From positions 1-64,000 of the forward strand of contig NZ_KK366004.1 of the NCBI RefSeq assembly GCF_000686705.1: a stretch of DNA of 64,000 bases, written 5' to 3'. Under the pieces are notes generated by a model. That model did no database searches. It was not told the origin of the DNA and saw only the letters and a program-made list of their open reading frames with translations. Both the position numbers and the translations under genes were made by a program. Shown here piece after piece: positions 46,027 to 55,663 of this stretch; position 1 is the first letter of the stretch; the number at the start of each line of letters is the position of its first letter. Source of the stretch: Clostridium hydrogeniformans DSM 21757. GTDB taxonomy: Bacteria; Bacillota; Clostridia; Clostridiales; Clostridiaceae.

Positions 46027-47334
46027 ATGAAGTCTCTTATAATATCCTCTAATGGAAGTGGAGGAGGAAAAACTACTTTTACCTTAGGCCTTATGAAGGC
46101 ACTTAAGGATAGAGGCTATGAGGTACAAGGATATAAGGCTGGTCCAGACTATATTGACCCTGGATTTCATAAGGAAGTTACAAAGAGAGAATCAAGAAAT
46201 TTAGATTTATTCCTTATGGGAGAAGAGGGAGTTTTAGCTTCCTATAATAGAGGCAAAGGGGAAATAGGAATTATTGAAGGGGTTATGGGACTTTATGATG
46301 GACGTGGAATAGATACGGATTATTCTACCTATCATCTTTCAGAAACCTTAGATAATGCTCCTATAGTTTTAGTTATAACTCCTAAAGCCCAAAGTGTAAC
46401 TTTATGTGCAGAACTTAATGGGATTAAAGATTTTAAGAATGCAAATATAGTAGGAGTAGTTTTAAATAAAATAAGTGAAAAATATTATAAACTTTTAAAG
46501 TCAGCTATAGAAGCTAATTGCAGTATGAAAGTTTTTGGATATATACCTAAAGACGAAACTATAGCTCTTGAAAGTAGACATTTAGGACTTGTTCAAAGTG
46601 TAGAAGTTAAAAATATTATAGAAAAGATAGATAGGGTTAAGGAACTAATAGAAACTCATGTAGATGTAGACGGTATAATAGATTGTCTTAAGGAAAGAAA
46701 GATTTCAAAAGACAATTTCCATGTTAAAAATATAGGACTTAAAACTGCAGTTGCTTATGATGAAGCCTTTAGATTTTATTATAAAGAAAACTTGGAACTT
46801 TTAGAGGAGCTTGGAGAAATAAAGTATTTTAGTCCTTTAAAGGATGCAAAGCTTCCAGAAGATATAGATTTTCTTTATTTAGGTGGGGGATATCCAGAGG
46901 TATTTAAAGAAGAACTTTCAAAGAACTTACCTATGAGAAATAGTATAAAAAAAGCCTTAGAAAGTGGACTTAAGTGTTATGGTGAATGTGGTGGTCTTAT
47001 GTATCTAATGGAAGAAATTGAAGGAAATCATATGGTAGGTTTTTTAAAAGGAAAGGCTAGAATGACTAAGTCTTTAAATAGGTTTGGATATGCAAAAGTA
47101 ACTATGAAAAACAACCCTAATATAGCTATAAACTGCCATGAGTTTCATAAGTCAACCATAGATACTGAAGAGGAAGCTGTTTATAATGTGGAAAAACAAG
47201 GATATGATGGTGAATTATTAAAATGGAACTGTGGATATTTTAAAAATAATACCTTAGGGGGATACCCACATATACATTTCTTTGGAAATTTAGAGTTTTT
47301 AATGAACTTAATTTCTTTAAACAATAAAAAATAA
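46027..47334 (+). CDS. cbiA: Cobyrinic acid a,c-diamide synthase
   Basis: CbiA amidates side chains a and c of cobyrinate. The 435-residue protein has the P-loop SSNGSGGGKTTFTLGLM, GYKAGPDYIDPGFH, IIEGVMGLYDGRG, the nucleophile Cys in CYGECGGLMYLMEEI and a late HEFHKS motif. Start follows AAGGAGGA. Confidence 0.96.
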   Translation: MKSLIISSNGSGGGKTTFTLGLMKALKDRGYEVQGYKAGPDYIDPGFHKEVTKRESRNLDLFLMGEEGVLASYNRGKGEIGIIEGVMGLYDGRGIDTDYSTYHLSETLDNAPIVLVITPKAQSVTLCAELNGIKDFKNANIVGVVLNKISEKYYKLLKSAIEANCSMKVFGYIPKDETIALESRHLGLVQSVEVKNIIEKIDRVKELIETHVDVDGIIDCLKERKISKDNFHVKNIGLKTAVAYDEAFRFYYKENLELLEELGEIKYFSPLKDAKLPEDIDFLYLGGGYPEVFKEELSKNLPMRNSIKKALESGLKCYGECGGLMYLMEEIEGNHMVGFLKGKARMTKSLNRFGYAKVTMKNNPNIAINCHEFHKSTIDTEEEAVYNVEKQGYDGELLKWNCGYFKNNTLGGYPHIHFFGNLEFLMNLISLNNKK

Positions 47335-47358
47335 TAGTAAGTTTTAAGGAGGATTATT

Positions 47359-47982
47359 ATGGATTATATTAAAAATCCTATGGCAATAGAAGAAAGAAGT
47401 TTTGAAATAATAGGGGAGGAAATGGCACCTCATAATTTTACAGAGGAAGAACTTAAAATAGTAAAAAGAGTTATACATACCACAGCAGATTTTGAGTATC
47501 AAAGCTTAACAAAAATAAGTGAAGGAGCTATAGAGGCAGGAAAAGAGGCTTTACTTAAAGGAGCTACTATATATACAGACACAAATATGGCCTTATCAGG
47601 AATAAATAAAAGAGGGCTAGAAAAGACAAAGGGAAGAGTAATATGCTATGTAAACTTAGATGAAACACATAGGATAGCAAAGGAAAGAGGAATAACTCGT
47701 TCTATGGCTGGAGTAGAAAAGGCTGTAGAGGATAACGTAGATATATTTGTATTTGGAAATGCTCCTACTGCTTTATTTAAACTGAAAGAGCTTATAGAAA
47801 AGGGATGTGCAAAACCAAAACTTATAATTGGAGTACCAGTAGGTTTTGTAGGTGCTAGTGAAAGTAAAAAAGAACTAGAAAGTCTTAATATTCCATACAT
47901 AACAGTTACAGGACGAAAGGGAGGAAGTACAGTAGCAGCAGCTATTGTTAATGCTCTTTTATATATGGTGGTGGAGAGATAA
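47359..47982 (+). CDS. cbiC: Cobalt-precorrin-8 methylmutase
   Basis: CbiC moves the methyl group from C11 to C12. The 207-residue protein has the catalytic His in [26 protein letters not shown] and the C-terminal [17 protein letters not shown]. Its stop overlaps the cbiD start region (TAATG). Confidence 0.95.
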   Translation: MDYIKNPMAIEERSFEIIGEEMAPHNFTEEELKIVKRVIHTTADFEYQSLTKISEGAIEAGKEALLKGATIYTDTNMALSGINKRGLEKTKGRVICYVNLDETHRIAKERGITRSMAGVEKAVEDNVDIFVFGNAPTALFKLKELIEKGCAKPKLIIGVPVGFVGASESKKELESLNIPYITVTGRKGGSTVAAAIVNALLYMVVER

Positions 47983-49070
47983 TGTTAGACCTTTATATAA
48001 ACAGTGGTGGTAAAAAATTAAGATGTGGATATACCACAGGATCTTGTGCTACTGCAGCAGCCAAGGCTGCTACATACATGCTTTTTAATAATGAAGAACT
48101 TGAATATATTGAAATAGATACACCTAAGGGCATTGTATTAAATCTTAAAATAGAGAAAATAAATAAGGGAAAAGATTATGTGGAATGTTGCATATTAAAA
48201 GATGGTGGAGATGATATAGATGCTACCCATGGAATGGAAATATGGGCAAAGGCATCTAAGACAAAAGAAGATTTCATATTAAAAGGCGGAAAAGGTGTTG
48301 GACGTGTTATGGGAGAAGGCCTTTATGTGGATAAGGGGGAAGCTGCCATAAATCCAGTTCCAAGAAGAATGATAGAAGAAGAAGTTAGAAGGGTTAAACC
48401 TAAAGACCTTGGGGTAGAAATAGAGATATTTGTACCAAGAGGAGAGGAAATAGCTAAAAAGACATTTAACCCAAGACTTAATATAATAGGGGGAATATCT
48501 ATCCTTGGAACATCAGGGATAGTATATCCAATGTCAGAGGATGCCATAAAGGAATCCATAGATATTGAGATAAAGCAAAAGGCTTTAAAGAATAAGGAAC
48601 TTGTATTAGTATTTGGAAATATGGGAGAAGATCTTTTAAAAAGCTTAGGACATACAGAGGATAATATAGTTGTTATTTCAAACTATGTAGGATTTTCACT
48701 AGAATCATGTATAGCTGAAGGGGTGAAGAAAATTACCTTAGTTGGTCATATAGGAAAGATGAGTAAAATAGTCTTTGGATGCTTTAATACTCATAGTAGA
48801 GTATGTGATGTAAGACTTGAGGTAATAGCTTTAGAACTTACCCTATTAGGTTATCCATTGGATCTTATAAATAGAATACTAAACGAGAGAACCACAGAAG
48901 CTGTTGTTAAAATATTAGGAGATGATTTTCCTCTTTTATACGAGAATATAGGGAAAAAGATTAAAGATAGAATAGACAAGTATACTTATGGAGAACTAGA
49001 AAGTAGCATAATTATGTATTATGGCTCAAAGGAGAAAAAGGTTCTTTGCACAATACTTGGGGACGGTTAA
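47982..49070 (+). CDS. cbiD: Cobalt-precorrin-5B C1-methyltransferase
   Basis: CbiD methylates C1 in the anaerobic route. It has no classic tetrapyrrole methyltransferase fold. The 362-residue protein carries the family signature [18 protein letters not shown] at its N terminus, INPVPRRMI and [16 protein letters not shown]. It is translationally coupled to cbiC. Confidence 0.95.
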   Translation: MLDLYINSGGKKLRCGYTTGSCATAAAKAATYMLFNNEELEYIEIDTPKGIVLNLKIEKINKGKDYVECCILKDGGDDIDATHGMEIWAKASKTKEDFILKGGKGVGRVMGEGLYVDKGEAAINPVPRRMIEEEVRRVKPKDLGVEIEIFVPRGEEIAKKTFNPRLNIIGGISILGTSGIVYPMSEDAIKESIDIEIKQKALKNKELVLVFGNMGEDLLKSLGHTEDNIVVISNYVGFSLESCIAEGVKKITLVGHIGKMSKIVFGCFNTHSRVCDVRLEVIALELTLLGYPLDLINRILNERTTEAVVKILGDDFPLLYENIGKKIKDRIDKYTYGELESSIIMYYGSKEKKVLCTILGDG

Positions 49071-49175
49071 CAACTTTTAACACAGTAAATTATAATTTTT
49101 ATATCTCATATTAATTATTTAATTAGAGCTATAAAATTTTCTAGAGAAATTAAAACTGCGAAAGTGGTGAATTTT

Positions 49176-49778
49176 ATGATATATATTGTAGGTCTTGGTC
49201 CAGGACATAAGGATTATATTGTACCTAGGGCTATTGAAATTTTAAATAAGGCAGATTTAGTTATTGGATTTAAAAGAGCAATAGAGTCTTTAGATTTTAT
49301 TGATAATAGAAAAATAATAGTAGAATCATTAAAGGAAACTTTAAAAATAATAAATGAAAACAAAGATAAAAATATAGGTCTAGTTGCATCAGGAGATCCC
49401 ACCTTTTATGGAATAAGTAATTATATAAAAAATAATTATGAAGGTAAGGTGGTAATAACCCCAGGAATAAGTTCATTTCAATATTTAGCTTGTGCTGTAG
49501 GAAAGAGCTGGAATGAAGCTTTAGTTTCTAGTGTCCATGGAAGGAAGGCTGATTTTATAAAAGAGGTCTTAAATAAGAAACTTAGCTTTTGGCTTACAGA
49601 TAAGGAGAATAATCCAAAGAGATTATGTGAACTTTTATTAGAGAACTCAATTAAGTGCAATGTGTTTATAGGAGAAAATTTATCCTATGAAAATGAGATT
49701 ATAGCAAATGGAAGCCCAGAAGAACTTATAAATAGAGAATATTCAGACTTAAGTGTAGTAGTAGTAGAGGTGATTTAA
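49176..49778 (+). CDS. cbiE: Cobalt-precorrin-7 C5-methyltransferase
   Basis: CbiE is a tetrapyrrole methyltransferase acting at C5, with CbiT acting at C15. The protein starts IYIVGLGPGHKDYIVPRA and has LVASGDPTFYGI and ITPGISSFQYLACAVG. Two GTG codons at 49164 and 49167 are in frame, but they overlap the probable ribosome site GGTGA; ATG 49176 gives 200 residues starting on the family motif. It overlaps cbiT by one base. Confidence 0.93.
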   Translation: MIYIVGLGPGHKDYIVPRAIEILNKADLVIGFKRAIESLDFIDNRKIIVESLKETLKIINENKDKNIGLVASGDPTFYGISNYIKNNYEGKVVITPGISSFQYLACAVGKSWNEALVSSVHGRKADFIKEVLNKKLSFWLTDKENNPKRLCELLLENSIKCNVFIGENLSYENEIIANGSPEELINREYSDLSVVVVEVI

Positions 49779-50365
49779 TGGTTTTTATAAAAGATGAAGA
49801 ATTTATAAGAGGAAAGTGTCCTATGACCAAAGAGGACATAAGAATACTTTCTATAGGTAAATTAAACTTAGAAGAGAATTCCAAGATAATTGATGTGGGT
49901 TCAGGAACAGGAAGTATAACAGTACAATGTGCAAAGCTTTTAGGAGAAGGAATAGTGTACTCCTTAGAAAGAGATGAAGAGGCTTTTAATATAACAAAAG
50001 AAAATATAGAAAAGTTTAACTGCAAAAATGTAGTACCTATTAAGGGTGAGGCTCTTGAAGCTTTAAAGAATATTAAAGAGGATGAAAAAAACCTATCTTC
50101 CTTTGCATCTATATTTATAGGGGGAAGTGGTGGAGATATTAAGGAAATTATAGAAGTATCTTCAGAGCTACTTAAAACTAATGGAACTATGGTTTTAAAC
50201 TTTATAACTTTAAATAATGCATATAAGGCAATAGAAATTTTAAAGGGACTAAATTTTAAAATAGATATAACCTTAGCTAATATAAGTAAGAATAGAGGAG
50301 ATAGTTATATGATGATTTCCAATAATCCAATATTTATATTACAAGGAATAAAGATAGAGGAATAA
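49778..50365 (+). CDS. cbiT: Cobalt-precorrin-6B C15-methyltransferase (decarboxylating)
   Basis: CbiT methylates C15 and removes a carboxyl group. The 195-residue protein has the CbiT start FIRGKCPMTKEDIRILSIGK, then a class I SAM site IIDVGSGTGSITVQCA. It begins on the last base of cbiE. In many bacteria the two are fused as CobL; here they are separate but coupled. Confidence 0.95.
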   Translation: MVFIKDEEFIRGKCPMTKEDIRILSIGKLNLEENSKIIDVGSGTGSITVQCAKLLGEGIVYSLERDEEAFNITKENIEKFNCKNVVPIKGEALEALKNIKEDEKNLSSFASIFIGGSGGDIKEIIEVSSELLKTNGTMVLNFITLNNAYKAIEILKGLNFKIDITLANISKNRGDSYMMISNNPIFILQGIKIEE

Positions 50366-50512
50366 AATAATTTTTAAATCATTATATTAGTTTAAGTTAA
50401 AAAGGAAGAGTAGTTATTTTAATAGATTATCTAAATTACAAATTACAAAATAACTAAATAACATATATAGAAATATTACTTTTTAGATAAGTAAAAGAAG
50501 GGAGAATTAATA

Positions 50513-51175
50513 ATGGCTAAATTAACAGGAATAGGGGTAGGACCAGGGGATAAAGAACTAGTTACTATGAAGGCAGTAAGAATAATTAAGGAAGCAGATG
50601 TTATAGTTGCACCTACAGCCATAGAAGGTGGAGAAAGCATAGCATTAGAAACTGTTAAAGAATATATAGAAGAAAAAACAGAGGTTATATTAAAGCAATT
50701 TCCAATGGGAACTAAGGATAAGGATATAAAGGTTAAGGAAGCTTATAAAACTATAGAAGAAAAGCTTAAAGAGGGAAAAAAGGTAGTATTTTTAACCATA
50801 GGAGATCCTTATGTATATAGCACATATATTCATCTTTTAAAGCATATGGAGGATCTTGGATTTAAGGTGGAAACTATACCAGGAATAACATCCTTCTGTG
50901 CGGCAGCTAGTATTGTAAATAGGACTTTAGTGGTAGGAAATGAACCTCTTTTAGTTATGCCAGCGTCTAGAGTTCATGATATAAAGGATGAGAAGTACGT
51001 AGTCATAATGAAGGTTTATAAGAAGGAAGAAGAAGTATTAAATACTCTTGAGGAAAAAGGTTTTAACTATGTTTATGTAAGCAGGGCAGGAAGAGAAGGA
51101 CAAATCGTACTAGAAGATAGAGAAGAAATATTAAATTGTAGAGACTATATGTCACTAATAATTGCAAGTAGATAG
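50513..51175 (+). CDS. cbiL: Cobalt-precorrin-2 C20-methyltransferase
   Basis: CbiL adds a methyl group at C20, the first modification after cobalt insertion. The 220-residue protein has TGIGVGPGDKELVTMKAVR, FLTIGDPYVYSTYIHLL and PGITSFCAAASIVN. A 147-base gap precedes it, one of the larger gaps in the operon, with no clear promoter. Confidence 0.94.
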   Translation: MAKLTGIGVGPGDKELVTMKAVRIIKEADVIVAPTAIEGGESIALETVKEYIEEKTEVILKQFPMGTKDKDIKVKEAYKTIEEKLKEGKKVVFLTIGDPYVYSTYIHLLKHMEDLGFKVETIPGITSFCAAASIVNRTLVVGNEPLLVMPASRVHDIKDEKYVVIMKVYKKEEEVLNTLEEKGFNYVYVSRAGREGQIVLEDREEILNCRDYMSLIIASR

Positions 51176-51186
51176 GAGAAGAGATT

Positions 51187-51939
51187 ATGGTTTATTTTAT
51201 AGGAGCAGGTCCAGGAAGTGCAGACTTAATAACAGTAAGAGGAAGAGATATATTAGGTAAGGCCGATGTTATTATATATGCTGGTTCTTTAGTAAGTAAA
51301 GAACACTTAGAATATTGCAAAGAAGGAGCTGAAATACATAACTCTGCATCTATGACTTTAGAAGCAGTTATTAAAGTTATGAAAGAGGCTAATGAAAAAG
51401 GGAGAGATATAGTTAGATTACATACAGGTGATCCTTCTATATATGGAGCTATAAAAGAACAAATGGATGAGTTAGATAAGCTTAATATAGGGTACTCTGT
51501 GGTGCCAGGAGTAAGTTCTTTTGTGGCAGCAGCTTCTAGTATAAAAAAGGAGTTTACTTTACCTTCTGTAACTCAAACAGTTATTTTAACAAGGGTAGAG
51601 GGAAGGACTCCAGTACCAGAGACTGAGGATTTAGAAAGATTAGCATCTATTGGAGCATCTATGGCTATATTCTTATCCATATCAATGATAGATAAGGTTG
51701 TAGAAAAGCTTAGAAATGGATATGGTAGAAATGTTCCTATAGCTGTTGTAGAAAGAGCTACTTGGGAAGATGAAAGAATAATATTTGGTACTTTAGATGA
51801 CATTTCTAAGAAGGTAACTGAAGCTGGAATTAAAAAATGTGCTCAAATATTAGTAGGAGATTTTATAGACTGTGATTATGAGAAGAGTCTTTTATATGAT
51901 AAAACCTTCTCTCATATGTATAGAGATGCAGAGAAGTAA
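51187..51939 (+). CDS. cbiF: Cobalt-precorrin-4 C11-methyltransferase
   Basis: CbiF methylates C11. The 250-residue protein has VYFIGAGPGSADLITVRGRD, IIYAGSLVSKEHL, RLHTGDPSIYGAIKEQ and VPGVSSFVAAAS, with a CbiF-type LPSVTQTVILTRVEGRTP. It is 11 bases after cbiL. Confidence 0.95.
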   Translation: MVYFIGAGPGSADLITVRGRDILGKADVIIYAGSLVSKEHLEYCKEGAEIHNSASMTLEAVIKVMKEANEKGRDIVRLHTGDPSIYGAIKEQMDELDKLNIGYSVVPGVSSFVAAASSIKKEFTLPSVTQTVILTRVEGRTPVPETEDLERLASIGASMAIFLSISMIDKVVEKLRNGYGRNVPIAVVERATWEDERIIFGTLDDISKKVTEAGIKKCAQILVGDFIDCDYEKSLLYDKTFSHMYRDAEK

Positions 51940-51979
51940 ATTACTATAAAAATATAACTTAGTTGAAAGGAAGAAAATT

Positions 51980-52963
51980 ATGATAGGAGTTATAAGTGTA
52001 ACATCAAGGGGAGATGAAATAGCAAAGCTTATTAAAGAAGGTATGGATATAGAATTGTTTTCTAAAAATACAGTAGAAAATTTCAATCTTTCCAATGTTA
52101 CTAAATATCTAATGGAGAACTGTGAAGGTATTATATTTATAACTTCTGTTGGTATAGCAGTAAGGGCTATAGCACCATTTCTTAAAGGAAAGGATAAAGA
52201 TCCAGGAGTTGTTGTAGTTGATTATAGTAATAAATATACAATAAGTCTTGTAAGTGGACATATTGGAGGGGCTAATGATCTTGCCTTAGACGTTTCAAAG
52301 GTCCTTAAAAATGAGCCTATAATAACTACTGCCACAGATACAATAGGGGTAGTAGCTCCTGATATTGTGGCAAAGGAAGAGAAGCTTATTATAGAAGATT
52401 TAAAAAAAGCAAAGTATATAGCATCAAGACTTGTGGAAAAAGAAAAGGTGTTTTTTAAGGATGATAGAGAAAAGGTGACTTGTCCTAAAGGATATGAAAA
52501 GGTAGAGACTCCATGTGACAATATGCTTTGGATAACTAACAAGATTAATAATACTAATATAAGCAATGAAAGCACTGTGCTTAGGCTTATACCAAAGAAT
52601 ATAGTTCTTGGAGTAGGATGTAGAAAAAATATGGATTCTAATAAACTTATACAGTGGATTACTAAAACCTTAGAGGAAAATAATATAGATCAAAGATCTG
52701 TACTTAAGATAGGATCCGCTTACATAAAAAAAGAGGAAAAGGCAATAAATGATTTAGCTTTACTACTTAACTGTCCTTTTGAAACTTTTTCTAGGGAAGA
52801 GATAAGTAAGGTGGATCATAAATATGAAGGAAGCGACTTTGTGTTTAAGACCCTTGGAGTAAGAGCTGTATCAGAGCCTTCAGTTGAACTTATGGGTGGA
52901 ACTATATTAAAGGGAAAATTAAAGTATGAAGGAATAACACTAACCATAGGTGAGATAGTATAA
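51980..52963 (+). CDS. cbiG: Cobalt-precorrin-5A hydrolase
   Basis: CbiG opens the delta-lactone ring and releases acetaldehyde. The 327-residue protein has FITSVGIAVRAIAPFLKGK, DPGVVVVDYSNKYTISL, LVSGHIGGANDLA, and a C-terminal domain with VLGVGCRKN. It is not fused with cbiH, as it is in some species. Confidence 0.94.
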   Translation: MIGVISVTSRGDEIAKLIKEGMDIELFSKNTVENFNLSNVTKYLMENCEGIIFITSVGIAVRAIAPFLKGKDKDPGVVVVDYSNKYTISLVSGHIGGANDLALDVSKVLKNEPIITTATDTIGVVAPDIVAKEEKLIIEDLKKAKYIASRLVEKEKVFFKDDREKVTCPKGYEKVETPCDNMLWITNKINNTNISNESTVLRLIPKNIVLGVGCRKNMDSNKLIQWITKTLEENNIDQRSVLKIGSAYIKKEEKAINDLALLLNCPFETFSREEISKVDHKYEGSDFVFKTLGVRAVSEPSVELMGGTILKGKLKYEGITLTIGEIV

Positions 52964-53050
52964 TTAATCTTTTTATAAAATTAATATATCTAAAAAATAA
53001 AATTTAATTAAGTTTAGGTTTTATTGAGAATAAATTGTAGTTTAATAAAT

Positions 53051-53113
53051 AGAGGCTTTTACAAGTCTTCAGTAAATCTTTAATACAGGATTTATAATAC
53101 TTGTATAGTCTTT
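53051..53113 (+). other. Long hairpin between cbiG and cbiH
   Basis: Nested pairings AGAGGCT/AGTCTTT, TACAAGT/ACTTGTA and AAATC/GATTT make an imperfect stem of about 19 pairs in a 219-base gap. It could be a stability or processing element in the long operon mRNA. It has only a short T-run. Confidence 0.5.
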
Positions 53114-53182
53114 TGAGAAAAATTTTAGTTATGAGATAGAGTATTACAGTGATTAAATACATAGATATAGGAGGAGAAAAAT

Positions 53183-53908
53183 ATGGGAAAACTTTATGTT
53201 ATAGGTATTGGTCCAGGAGGACTTTCACATATGAGTCTAAGAGCTAAAGAGGCCATAGAGGAAAGTAATATAGTTGCAGGTTATATTAAGTATATAGAAA
53301 TGGTAAAACCATTATTAGATGGGAAAGAAATATTCTCCAATGGAATGAGAGGAGAAGAGGACAGATGTAGAGAGGCATTAGCCCTAAGTAGAGAAAACAC
53401 TGTTGCTCTTATAAGTACAGGGGATGCAGGAATTTATGGTATGGCAGGATTAATTCTTGAAATGAAGGAAGATGAAAATGTTGAGATAATACCAGGGATA
53501 ACAGCATCAAGTGCAGCAGGAGCAGTAGTTGGGGCACCACTTATGCATGATAATTGTAACATAAGCTTAAGTGATTTAATGACTCCTTATGAAGACATAA
53601 AAAATAGAGTAGATTTAGCTGCTAAAGGAGACTTTGTTATATCATTATATAATCCTAAGAGTAAGGGAAGACCACATTACTTAAGAGAAGCTATAGACCT
53701 TGTAAAACAATATAGAGAAGATTCTACTCCTGTAGCAGTTGTAAGACATGCTTTAAGAGAGGGAGAGAGCTATAAGCTATTTACCTTAGAGAATTTTGAT
53801 GATTCTGTTGTGGACATGTTTTCTATAGTAATAATAGGAAATTCTAAGAGCTTTATAAAAGATGGACAGTTTGTAACCCCAAGAGGATATAAGGTTAATA
53901 AAGAATAG
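53183..53908 (+). CDS. cbiH: Cobalt-precorrin-3 C17-methyltransferase
   Basis: CbiH methylates C17 and contracts the ring. The 241-residue protein has VIGIGPGGLSHMSLRAKEAI, LISTGDAGIYGMAGLILEM, PGITASSAAGAVVGAPLMHD and DFVISLYNPKSKGRP, all typical. AGGAGGAG lies eight bases before the ATG. Confidence 0.95.
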   Translation: MGKLYVIGIGPGGLSHMSLRAKEAIEESNIVAGYIKYIEMVKPLLDGKEIFSNGMRGEEDRCREALALSRENTVALISTGDAGIYGMAGLILEMKEDENVEIIPGITASSAAGAVVGAPLMHDNCNISLSDLMTPYEDIKNRVDLAAKGDFVISLYNPKSKGRPHYLREAIDLVKQYREDSTPVAVVRHALREGESYKLFTLENFDDSVVDMFSIVIIGNSKSFIKDGQFVTPRGYKVNKE

Positions 53909-53975
53909 TAAATAAAAAAAGATTTATATTAAATTTTAACTAAGAATTAAGGGTTACCTTAGGAGGGAAATCATA

Positions 53976-54743
53976 GTGGTAGGATTTATATTAGGAACTT
54001 CAGAGGGAAAAGAGTTTTTATCCCTTGCCAATAAATATACAGATAAAATTATTGTATCAACAGCTACCTCTTATGGTGGTGAACTGTTAAAGGAATATAA
54101 AATACACCATTTAAACACAGAACCCTTAGATAAGGAAGGGCTTAAAAAATTAATAAATAAATTTAATATAAAGGCCCTAGTAGATGCATCTCATCCTTAT
54201 GCAAAGGAAGTAAGTAAAAATGCTAGGGAAGCTTGCAAAGAGGCTAACACCCACTATGTAAGATATGAAAGACCTGGGGTTTTACAAGTCATAGAAGATA
54301 GAAGAATAATGAGAGTTACATCCTATGAGGAGCTAGAAAATATCCTAAATAAAATAGATGGAAATATATTAAATACTACTGGAAGTAGAAATGTAAAAAA
54401 AATAATGAATCTTAACATTAAAAATAGAATAATCCACAGAGTTCTTCCATCTAAAGAAGTTATGGATGAGTTAATAACTATGGGGATAAAACCAGAGGAT
54501 ATAGTAGCAATAAAAGGTCCAATAGGTTATAGCTTAAATAAAGCTTTTATTGAAGAATATAATGCTAAAGCTGTCATAACAAAAGATAGTGGAATACAAG
54601 GTGGTGCACTAGAAAAGTTAAATGCAGCTTTAGATAGTGATATTGACTTAATAATCATTGAAAGAGAAGAAAATAAAAATAATAATATATTCACAAAAGA
54701 GGAAGATGTTATAAGTTATCTTAAGGAAAACAACTTTATTTAA
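53976..54743 (+). CDS. cbiJ: Cobalt-precorrin-6A reductase
   Basis: CbiJ reduces cobalt-precorrin-6A with a nicotinamide nucleotide. The 255-residue protein starts FILGTSEGKEFLSLA and has VDASHPYAKEVSKNA, TTGSRNVKKI and VITKDSGIQGGALEKL. It begins at GTG, eight bases after AGGAGGG. It is the last ring-modifying gene, followed by the transporter genes. Confidence 0.94.
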   Translation: MVGFILGTSEGKEFLSLANKYTDKIIVSTATSYGGELLKEYKIHHLNTEPLDKEGLKKLINKFNIKALVDASHPYAKEVSKNAREACKEANTHYVRYERPGVLQVIEDRRIMRVTSYEELENILNKIDGNILNTTGSRNVKKIMNLNIKNRIIHRVLPSKEVMDELITMGIKPEDIVAIKGPIGYSLNKAFIEEYNAKAVITKDSGIQGGALEKLNAALDSDIDLIIIEREENKNNNIFTKEEDVISYLKENNFI

Positions 54744-54804
54744 GATTAAACTATTAAAGGATTAACTAAAGAAAAGAGTGGGAAATACCTAGATAATTTT
54801 AACG

Positions 54805-54905
54805 TAGGGGCATAACATTACTTAGTATATTTAAAAGGTGTGCTAAGTAATGGGAGGCTCTAGTAAAAAAGTTTAATTAGGATCTATTGTAAATTATAGA
54901 TACCT
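54805..54905 (+). promoter_or_regulatory. Structured leader before cbiMNQ, class unknown
   Basis: CATTACTTAG (54816-54825) pairs exactly with CTAAGTAATG (54843-54852). Outside it, TAGGG (54805-54809) can pair with CTCTA, leaving purine-rich strands GCATAA and GGGAGG as an internal loop. A second hairpin, AGGATCTAT with ATAGATACCT (54879-54905), follows and ends in TTATT before the cbiM ribosome site. The layout resembles an aptamer plus expression platform, but it does not match any riboswitch class that I recognise. Confidence 0.45.
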
Positions 54906-54939
54906 TTATTAAAATAAAATTTTCAGGGGGAGAATAAAA

Positions 54940-55662
54940 ATGAAGAAGATCCTTTATGTACTATTTGTTATTGCTTTAGCTATAACAATACCACACAATG
55001 CTTATGCTATGCACATAGCAGAAGGCTTTTTACCACTTAAGTGGAGTTTATTTTATGGAGTGTTAGCACTACCATTCTTATACCTGAGTATAAGAGATAT
55101 TAAAAGAAATACTAAAAGTAATAAGGAAGTAAAAATGCTTCTTGCTTTAATGGCAGCCTATGTTTTTATGATGTCAGCTATGAAACTTCCATCTGTAACA
55201 GGAAGCTCATCTCATCCAACAGGTACAGGTCTTGGAGCTATAGTTTTTGGACCTACAGCTATGGGAGCTATATCTTTAATAGTTTTACTATTCCAAGCAT
55301 TACTTCTTGCTCATGGAGGGTTAACTACCCTAGGAGCCAATGTGATTTCTATGGGAATAGTAGGACCTTTCGTGGCATATTTTGTTTATAGACTATTTAA
55401 GAAAAAAAACATAAGGGTTGCAGTGTTTTTAGGAGCAGCCTTAGGTGACTTAGTTACTTACATTGTTACATCACTTCAACTTGCTTTAGCTTTTCCAAGT
55501 GGTAGTGGAGGAGTAATTCAATCTTTCATAAGCTTTGGAGGAGTTTTTGCAATAACTCAAATACCATTAGCAATTGTAGAAGGAATAATATCAGTTATAA
55601 TTTATGATTTTGTAACAAAACACTGTAGCGATGAATTATTAAGCCTTAAGGAGGGACTATAA
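54940..55662 (+). CDS. cbiM: Cobalt ECF transporter S component CbiM
   Basis: CbiM is the membrane subunit that binds cobalt. A cleavable signal peptide ends near AYA-MHIAEGFLP, which exposes the N-terminal Met-His-Ile needed for Co2+ coordination. Other motifs are SAMKLPSVTGSSSHPTGTGLG and FQALLLAHGGLTTLGAN. The 240-residue protein is full length. GGGGGAG precedes the ATG. It is followed at once by cbiN and cbiQ. Confidence 0.96.
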   Translation: MKKILYVLFVIALAITIPHNAYAMHIAEGFLPLKWSLFYGVLALPFLYLSIRDIKRNTKSNKEVKMLLALMAAYVFMMSAMKLPSVTGSSSHPTGTGLGAIVFGPTAMGAISLIVLLFQALLLAHGGLTTLGANVISMGIVGPFVAYFVYRLFKKKNIRVAVFLGAALGDLVTYIVTSLQLALAFPSGSGGVIQSFISFGGVFAITQIPLAIVEGIISVIIYDFVTKHCSDELLSLKEGL

Positions 55663-55663
55663 A

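Noticed and set aside
54805-54905. NiCo, cobalamin or manganese riboswitch upstream of cbiM
   Set aside because: The B12 box and the conserved core segments of the NiCo and yybP-ykoY classes, as I know them, are absent. It was kept only as an unclassified structured leader.
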